A program made the position numbers and the translations under genes. Of a DNA stretch of 5,396 nt, positions 1 through 3,862 are shown piece after piece (within the stretch, counting starts at the first letter, position 1; each line of letters starts with the position of its first letter). The stretch spans positions 1 through 5,396 of the forward strand of contig CAMLOB010000326.1 of assembly GCA_946481475.1 (NCBI GenBank). The letters are read 5' to 3'. Under the pieces are notes generated by a model. The model made no database searches, was not told where the DNA came from, and worked only from the letters and a program-made list of their open reading frames with translations. This DNA is from an uncultured Chlorobiota bacterium. Its GTDB lineage: Bacteria; Bacteroidota; Kapaibacteriia; OLB7.

Positions 1-1
1 G

Positions 2-664
2 GACGTGGTGATTATCCGCTATCGATTTATCAATATGTCGGACGATACGCTCCACGAATGCTTTGTCGCTCCGGTCTACGATATCGATATCGGACATCTT
101 TCAAACGACCGGCTGATGACCGTCATTCCCGAGCGCCACAACGATTCGCTCGATCTGGGAATCGTCTGGTCGGAAACAAGCGGGGGAGATGAGAACTACG
201 GATACCTCGGCGTTGACATCCTGGAAAGCCCGGCCGTCTATCCTGCGGGACATGAGGAAGCGGGATATCTCAGAAAAGACAAGGTCTACTTCGATAACGC
301 CGAACAGCTCGGCTTGCATACGCTGAGGAACTGGGTGTTTGATATCGAGCCCAACACTCCGGAAGAGCGGTACCGGTTCATCTCTTCCGGTGATCGGGAC
401 GGGGATAACGGGCCGGGGGACAAGAAAATCGCCGTCTCTACAGGCCCCTTCAACATGCGTCCGGGTGATACTGTGGTAACGGCCGTTGCCCTCATCTTTG
501 TTCCGAGTGGGGCAGGAGGATTCATGGGGAGATGGGAGGAGGATCTGAAGCCGCTGGTCGATCTCGATATGTACGTGCAAGCCGCATACGACGGAATACT
601 GAAGACGAGCAGTGTCGAGGGAAGATCTGCATGGCGGAACTTCGGTGAGTTGGATTTGTGGTGA
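2..664 (+). CDS. C-terminal part of a secreted-type FCB-group protein, 5' end outside window
   Basis: The frame is open to the left edge, so the true start lies upstream; the GTG at position 5 is probably internal. The visible part, about 220 residues, is rich in beta-type sequence. Counting from that GTG, it has YDIDIG at residues 25-30, GYLGVDILESP at 66-76, LGLHTLRNWVFDIEP at 102-116 and STGPFNMRPGDTV at 145-157, then an amphipathic tail around VQAAYDG. From memory, this combination (a 'DIDxG' aspartate cluster, a polymorphic 'LGxxLLESP', 'STGPFxMxPGDT', then an AQxAYD segment) recurs in large secreted or surface proteins of Bacteroidota, Chlorobiota and Kapabacteria-like genomes, often ones with a type IX sorting domain. 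No sorting domain follows here: the protein ends at GELDLW. Biochemical function is unknown. The family impression is moderate and cannot be tested without a profile search. It converges on the broken four-helix-bundle gene. Confidence 0.8.
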   Translation, partial: DVVIIRYRFINMSDDTLHECFVAPVYDIDIGHLSNDRLMTVIPERHNDSLDLGIVWSETSGGDENYGYLGVDILESPAVYPAGHEEAGYLRKDKVYFDNAEQLGLHTLRNWVFDIEPNTPEERYRFISSGDRDGDNGPGDKKIAVSTGPFNMRPGDTVVTAVALIFVPSGAGGFMGRWEEDLKPLVDLDMYVQAAYDGILKTSSVEGRSAWRNFGELDLW

Positions 665-672
665 AAAGAATT

Positions 673-699
673 GGGGGACCGGGGACGAGGGGACAGGGG
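673..699 (+). other. Four-tract G-quadruplex motif just after the stop codon
   Basis: Four G-runs of at least four (673-677, 681-684, 689-692, 696-699) are separated by loops of 3, 4 and 3 nt (ACC, ACGA, ACA). This meets the usual G4 pattern and would also allow a four-layer quadruplex. It begins 8 nt after the stop codon of the upstream gene and would lie in that gene's 3' untranslated RNA. The unit GGGGAC recurs with slight variation, so it may have grown by slippage of a short repeat. Folding is inferred from the pattern only. Confidence 0.55.
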
Positions 700-720
700 A
701 TCATTGTCCTTTGTCCCTTC
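687..720 (+). terminator. Possible terminator-like hairpin between convergent genes
   Basis: GAGGGGACA (687-695) pairs with TGTCCCTTC (712-720): 9 pairs with one G-T wobble and a 16-nt loop. There is no T-run after the stem on either strand, so it is not a textbook intrinsic terminator. It lies between the stop codon at 662-664 and the 3' end of the broken gene on the other strand. It shares the G-runs at 689-692 and 696-699 with the quadruplex motif, so the two folds compete. Confidence 0.3.
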
Positions 721-1100
721 GTTCTCACACTTTCGCAGAGAACAGACGAGTCCGTACGGCAACTTGCCGGTCTTCTCCTCCTGATTCCGGAGATTTTCAG
801 CGACCTCTTTTGAGAGATATTCCGGATCGCCGGCAAGAAGCGTCTGCGTTTTCAACTCGGCGAGCGAACCTCCGGCGCAGGACAGATGGTGAAGGTAATC
901 GCCCCGATGAAGCCTGTCATACCCCTCGGCGATATTCGATGGAATGGAGATCGCAGATCATATCGTTCTTCAGAGGGAAAGGATCGGATCGCCTGACAGA
1001 TCATTCGGGTCGGAAGCATGGCTTCTTTCCAGACTATCAGATCCTGAAAAGAACTGATTTTATCCGGCATAATGGTAGTGATTGAAGATCCTTTCGACAT
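721..1100 (-). pseudogene. Four-helix-bundle protein (S23 / 23S rRNA intervening-sequence type), frameshifted
   Basis: Two reading frames on the minus strand together give one recognisable protein. The first, from ATG at 1100 or more likely 1070, has SSFQDLIVWKEAM, then AIRSFPSEERYDL. The second has ISIPSNIAEGY, DYLHHLSCAGGSLAELKTQ, YLSKEVAENL and KLPYGLVCSLRK. These are the conserved blocks of the four-helix-bundle family named after the S23/intervening-sequence protein of 23S rRNA. Between YDL and AISIPSN, intact members have about seven more residues (typically SQIRRA-like). Their absence plus the frame change fits loss of about 22 nt, with the scar at about 950-957. After SLRK the frame finds no nearby stop and runs antisense into the upstream gene, so the 3' end is also eroded or undefined. 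Intact family members form small pentameric bundles of unclear role; this copy should make only a truncated product. It follows the FTR gene on the same strand by about 80 bp. Confidence 0.82.
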
Positions 1101-1180
1101 TCAACCTCACATGCTCCCCTCGTTCCTCTCACAAACTACGACGGTCGCTCTCTCCGCTCGATCTCCCGCTCATCGGCTTT

Positions 1181-1561
<381 letters not shown>

Positions 1562-1567
1562 GGTCTG

Positions 1568-1571
1568 CTCC
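1568..1571 (-). promoter_or_regulatory. Ribosome binding site deciding the FTR start
   Basis: On the minus strand GGAG stands 6 nt before the ATG at 1561. It favours this start over the ATG at 1651, which would add 30 residues with no family resemblance. Confidence 0.6.
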
Positions 1572-1647
1572 GGTTTGGTTCGGAAGGAATACTTTAAAGA
1601 TGAATGTCCCGGCTCTGCCCATTCTTTTTTCGGCATCTGCCGCATGA

Positions 1648-1697
1648 GCAATCATTGTGATAAAGTAAGGGAAAGAAGGGGGCTGCCCAACGATTGC
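1648..1697. repeat. Spaced inverted repeat upstream of the sigma-54 promoter
   Basis: GCAATCATTG (1648-1657) and CAACGATTGC (1688-1697) are inverted copies matching at 9 of 10 positions, 40 bp apart start to start, close to four helical turns. A separate GGGC-T-GCCC palindrome lies at 1680-1688 just inside. The arms lie about 50-100 bp upstream of the predicted transcription start, where activator sites for sigma-54 promoters are often found. The activator role is inference; a pair this short can arise by chance. Confidence 0.3.
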
Positions 1698-1722
1698 ACG
1701 GAGCGAAACGCCGAACTTCTTT

Positions 1723-1739
1723 TTGGCACAATCCTTGCT
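1723..1739 (+). promoter_or_regulatory. Sigma-54 (RpoN) -24/-12 promoter
   Basis: TTGGCACAATCCTTGCT matches the sigma-54 consensus YTGGCACG-N4-TTGCW at all fixed positions but one (A at 1730 in place of G). The diagnostic GG (1725-1726) and GC (1737-1738) are separated by exactly 10 nt, as required. The site lies in the divergent intergenic gap and faces the kinase-like gene, with transcription predicted to start near 1750, some 40 nt before its ATG. If used, the gene needs an ATP-driven enhancer-binding activator. No such activator gene is in this window. Confidence 0.72.
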
Positions 1740-1776
1740 GATAACCCGGGCACTTTCAGACTGTACCACTGATCAT

Positions 1777-1785
1777 GGAGAGAAG
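1777..1785 (+). promoter_or_regulatory. Ribosome binding site deciding the kinase-like start
   Basis: GGAGAGAAG lies just before the ATG at 1790, with 9 nt between GGAG and ATG. The alternative ATG at 1775 overlaps this purine-rich site and has no such site of its own, so 1790 is preferred. Confidence 0.55.
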
Positions 1786-1789
1786 AACG

Positions 1790-2302
1790 ATGCAGCGCAT
1801 TGCAATCATCGGTCCCTGCGGAGCGGGGAAGTCGACGCTGGCCCGGAAGCTCGGTGAGATAACCGGATTGCCGGTCTGGCATCTGGACCGACTCTGGTGG
1901 CTGCCGGGGTGGGTGGAGGAGACGCAGGAACGGTTCGATGCGAAGCTGACCGAAGTGGTCGAAGGGGAGGAGTGGATCATCGACGGGAACTACAGCCGGA
2001 CGTTCCACCTGCGCCTGTCGCGGGCCGATGTGGTGATCTTTCTCGATTTCCCGAGACGGATCTACTTCCGGCGCGTTCTCTGGCGCATCGCGAAGGGATA
2101 CGGACGGACCCGACCCGATCTGGCCGACAACTGTCCGGAGAAGTTCGACTCGGAGTTCCTCCGCTTCGTCTGGAATATCCCCCGCGACTCACGTCCGCGG
2201 ACAATCGACCGGCTTCAGGAATATGCCGACCGCTTCACCCTCCACACGCTCCGCACTCCGGCAGAAGTACGACGCTTCATCGAACGGATCAAAACCGAAT
2301 AA
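1790..2302 (+). CDS. P-loop nucleotide kinase-like protein (FlaR / 'DNA topology modulation' type)
   Basis: This 170-residue cytosolic protein belongs to the adenylate-kinase-like P-loop family often annotated as 'topology modulation protein' or AAA family ATPase. Walker A is GPCGAGKST at residues 8-16, right after the first strand (QRIAII). LPVWHLDRLWW at 27-37 matches the family's 'HLD' nucleotide or substrate strand. WIIDGNYS at 62-69 is the family's most typical block. VVIFLDFPRR at 81-90 is the Walker B-type strand. GRTRPDLADNCPEKFD at 105-120 resembles the basic lid segment. The C-terminus, TLRTPAEVRRFIE, is the usual closing strand and helix. Length is normal and nothing is broken. The true substrate is unknown: the 'DNA topology' label comes from early genetic work, and the fold suggests phosphoryl transfer to a small molecule. 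It diverges from the FTR gene and has a sigma-54 promoter in front, an unexpected mode of control for a housekeeping-style kinase. Confidence 0.87.
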   Translation: MQRIAIIGPCGAGKSTLARKLGEITGLPVWHLDRLWWLPGWVEETQERFDAKLTEVVEGEEWIIDGNYSRTFHLRLSRADVVIFLDFPRRIYFRRVLWRIAKGYGRTRPDLADNCPEKFDSEFLRFVWNIPRDSRPRTIDRLQEYADRFTLHTLRTPAEVRRFIERIKTE

Positions 2303-2359
2303 CGCAACCTCTCCCCGCGCTCTTGATTCACTGGTAAGGGCCCCCTGCGGATATCCTCC

Positions 2360-2398
2360 ACTCTACGAACTCCAGGAACTCCCGACTCTATGAACTCT
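2360..2398. repeat. Left cluster of ACTCTAYGAACTC repeats
   Basis: ACTCTACGAACTCC at 2360-2373 and ACTCTATGAACTCT at 2385-2398 are two copies of one 14-nt unit with 11 nt between them. The 23 nt at 2376-2398 recur at 2597-2619 with 21 of 23 matching, the substitutions being G/A and T/C. Confidence 0.6.
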
Positions 2399-2404
2399 AA
2401 TGGT

Positions 2405-2427
2405 GAGGGGCAAGGGTTGTTGCCTCT
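2405..2427. repeat. Stem-loop copy 3 (diverged)
   Basis: Positions 2406-2413 (AGGGGCAA) pair with 2420-2427 (TTGCCTCT) to form 8 pairs with one G-T wobble and a 6-nt loop. Aligned without gaps to the copy at 2549-2571, it matches at 17 of 23 positions. The end pair is A-T here where the other copies have G-C, a paired change that suggests the fold has been kept. Confidence 0.45.
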
Positions 2428-2481
2428 GCGGTTGCTGGCTCTTCCTCTTCCGGGGATCTTCTCATACACTCTCGCACTCAT

Positions 2482-2493
2482 CCGCCGCGGCGG
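2482..2493. repeat. 12-bp GC palindrome
   Basis: CCGCCGCGGCGG reads the same on both strands. It lies 2 bp before the first of the two tandem stem-loop repeats. It may be part of the same element or a chance GC cluster. Confidence 0.3.
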
Positions 2494-2495
2494 GT

Positions 2496-2530
2496 TTCCA
2501 CACTCGGGGGGCAAATGTTTTTGCCTCCTA
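2496..2530. repeat. Stem-loop repeat, copy 1 of tandem pair
   Basis: This 35-nt unit begins TTCCACACT. Its arms GGGGGCAAA (2507-2515) and TTTGCCTCC (2520-2528) enclose loop TGTT, giving 9 pairs including one G-T wobble. It matches copy 2 at 33 of 35 positions; both differences are C/T. Confidence 0.75.
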
Positions 2531-2538
2531 TAGCGGAC

Positions 2539-2573
2539 TTCCACACTTGGGGGGCAAATGTTTTTGCCCCCTA
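2539..2573. repeat. Stem-loop repeat, copy 2 of tandem pair
   Basis: Arms GGGGGCAAA (2550-2558) and TTTGCCCCC (2563-2571) form a perfect 9-bp stem with loop TGTT. Eight nucleotides separate it from copy 1, so the repeat period is 43 bp. There is no T-run after the stem on either strand, so a REP-like or RNA-processing element is at least as likely as an intrinsic terminator, though its place between convergent 3' ends suits either. Confidence 0.75.
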
Positions 2574-2579
2574 CAGGCA

Positions 2580-2619
2580 CACTCTATAAACTCTATGAAC
2601 TCCCAACTCTACGAACTCT
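2580..2619. repeat. Right cluster of ACTCTATGAACTC repeats
   Basis: Three near-tandem ACTCTA units start at 2581, 2590 and 2606. They abut the 3' end of the small minus-strand gene, whose stop is 2624-2626. Together with the left cluster they bracket the stem-loop cluster as imperfect direct repeats. Confidence 0.6.
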
Positions 2620-2623
2620 CCCC

Positions 2624-2884
2624 CTACATCCCCATCTCCACCTCGATCTCGCAATCGTCCGTCGTGATGTGGATGATCCGGTCGTCGATCGCCACCCGCA
2701 TGTTCTTTACCTTCTCCGGCACCAGTCCCTTCGATTCCGGGTTCTCGATGAAATCCATCAGCACCAGCCAGTCCTGTTGCGTCAGCGTGACTTCGGATTT
2801 CTCCCCTTCCTGCATCATGGGATAGAATTTCAGGACCTTTTCCAGCAGAGTCAGTCCCTGTTTCAGATGTAGTGACGGTTCCAT
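2624..2884 (-). CDS. Small hypothetical protein, 86 residues
   Basis: I do not recognise this protein. Third codon positions are mostly G or C, like the surrounding genes and unlike the AT-richer gap upstream, which is the main reason to think it is real. The N-terminal half is amphipathic and leucine-rich (residues 5-22, around HLKQGLTLLEKVLKFYP), then comes a predicted helix around QQDWLVLMDFIENPE. The C-terminal part looks like two short strands (NMRVAIDD, IIHITTDD) followed by an acidic end, EIEVEMGM. There is no signal peptide or membrane segment, so it is probably cytosolic. The ATG at 2884 is the only good start near the open-frame limit. It lacks a clear Shine-Dalgarno sequence, so the start is uncertain. 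It is divergent from the lipoprotein gene. Confidence 0.6.
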   Translation of the reverse strand: MEPSLHLKQGLTLLEKVLKFYPMMQEGEKSEVTLTQQDWLVLMDFIENPESKGLVPEKVKNMRVAIDDRIIHITTDDCEIEVEMGM

Positions 2885-3044
2885 TGAATCGCTAAAATTT
2901 CGTTGATGATTTCCGGTTTCTGATTATGGCCTGAAGTTACGCGAAGGATTTTTTCTCCGGGGTGACGAGTTGTTGTGACGTTTAAAATCTCACGGTGTCC
3001 TTCTCTCCAGGTTAACCCATCCACTTTACGAAACCGGAATTGAT

Positions 3045-3860
3045 ATGAAGTCTGCATCATTCTCATTTCTCACCCCCTTTGCCGTCGTCCTGTGCTGCGC
3101 GTTTCTTCTCTCATGCGGGAACGATCCGAACGATCCGGGGAGCGGACTGAGCGGAGTCCTTTCGGGGAAGGTTATTCTGGAAGATGCCTACGGAGTTGAA
3201 CTGTCCGACAAGAGCGGCGCCGTTATCGAGGTGGAGGGAACGTCTTTCCGGACGGAGACCGAGGCCGACGGGTCGTGGCGCTTCGGGAATCTCCCCGCCG
3301 GAACCTATGTCCTCAAGTTCAGCAAGGGGGGATTTACCCACCGGAAAATTTTCGGTTATCAGTTTGTCGGCGGAGGGGAGGCATACTTCCCGGAGGTCTA
3401 TCTGACGACGCTTCCGGCTCAGACGATCAGCAATCTTACGGCGATGGTGACGGATACCATACATGTCAGAGAGTCTCACAACCCCCATGACACCTCGATA
3501 GTTCGATCCGTTGAGCCTTATGTGCGGTTTGCAGCGACAATCAACCATCCTGCACCGACCGGGAATAACCTCAGGATCTACGCCTATGTCGGTACAAGTG
3601 CCGATGTCAGTTACCGCCCCGGTACGTATGACGTTCACATCTACATAGGGCAGTCGGATACGTTGTCCGGTGTCGTTCTCACCTCGAACGCTCCTCTTCT
3701 GAAAAAGCGTTATGCTTCCGGCGAAAGGGTCTATATGGTAATGTACCCGGCGGCTCATGGAACACACGGCGGGGAATACGAGGACAAGCAACTGGGATAC
3801 GAGGTCGATGCCGACGTGGTCGATGCCCCGTCGAATGTCGTCTCGGTCGTGATGCCCTGA
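3045..3860 (+). CDS. Lipoprotein with carboxypeptidase-regulatory-like beta domain
   Basis: This 271-residue envelope protein opens with a type II signal peptide: a short basic start, a hydrophobic core (FLTPFAVVLCCAFLL) and lipobox LLSC with the acylated Cys at residue 24, followed by GNDPNDPG, a flexible acidic linker. Residues of about 38-100 fit a carboxypeptidase-regulatory-like/prealbumin-like fold, as in SGKVILEDAYG, then TEADGSWRFGNLPAGTYVLKFSKGGF; the 'xDGxWxFxNLPAGTYxLxFxKxGF' block is the hallmark. The remaining 170 residues are beta-rich and not recognised. They may hold a second Ig-like domain (RSVEPYVRFAATINHPAPTGNNLRI is split by loops). A catalytic role is not indicated; binding or structural support at the cell surface is likelier. 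The ATG at 3045 is preferred because it gives a perfect signal peptide; upstream there is only a weak GGA 6 nt away. Its stop is 2 bp from the stop of the convergent helicase gene. Confidence 0.85.
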   Translation: MKSASFSFLTPFAVVLCCAFLLSCGNDPNDPGSGLSGVLSGKVILEDAYGVELSDKSGAVIEVEGTSFRTETEADGSWRFGNLPAGTYVLKFSKGGFTHRKIFGYQFVGGGEAYFPEVYLTTLPAQTISNLTAMVTDTIHVRESHNPHDTSIVRSVEPYVRFAATINHPAPTGNNLRIYAYVGTSADVSYRPGTYDVHIYIGQSDTLSGVVLTSNAPLLKKRYASGERVYMVMYPAAHGTHGGEYEDKQLGYEVDADVVDAPSNVVSVVMP

Positions 3861-3862
3861 CC

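Larger units (their letters stand above)
2303..2623. other. Repeat-rich intergenic region between convergent genes
   Basis: About 320 bp separates the 3' ends of the kinase-like gene and the small minus-strand gene. I see no convincing coding frame. The stretch holds a GGGCCC palindrome near 2338, two clusters of ACTCTATGAACTC-like repeats (2360-2398 and 2580-2619), a 12-bp palindrome at 2482-2493 and three related stem-loops. No sequence typical of an insertion element or transposase remnant is visible. Confidence 0.7.

Noticed and set aside
101..580. Long minus-strand open frame opposite the secreted-type protein
   Set aside because: It reads as an antisense shadow: Arg/Ser-rich, no recognisable motif, and it covers the well-supported plus-strand gene.
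1631..1643. CGGCA-TC-TGCCG hairpin beside a run of six T
   Set aside because: The T-run precedes the stem on the plus strand and would be an A-run after it on the minus strand, so it is not a terminator; a 2-nt loop is also too tight.
1562..1651. N-terminal extension of 30 residues to the FTR protein from the ATG at 1651
   Set aside because: The frame is open but the residues do not resemble the family and there is a good ribosome site before the ATG at 1561.
2496..2573. Tandem stem-loops read as a CRISPR array or an intrinsic terminator
   Set aside because: Only two close copies exist with an 8-nt gap, far too short for spacers, and neither strand has a T-run after the stem.
2863..3066. 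Minus-strand open frame of 67 codons in the gap between the small gene and the lipoprotein gene
   Set aside because: Its third positions are AT-rich, unlike neighbouring genes. Its start lies inside the lipoprotein gene and its end overlaps the start of the small gene. The segment is better read as the divergent control region.
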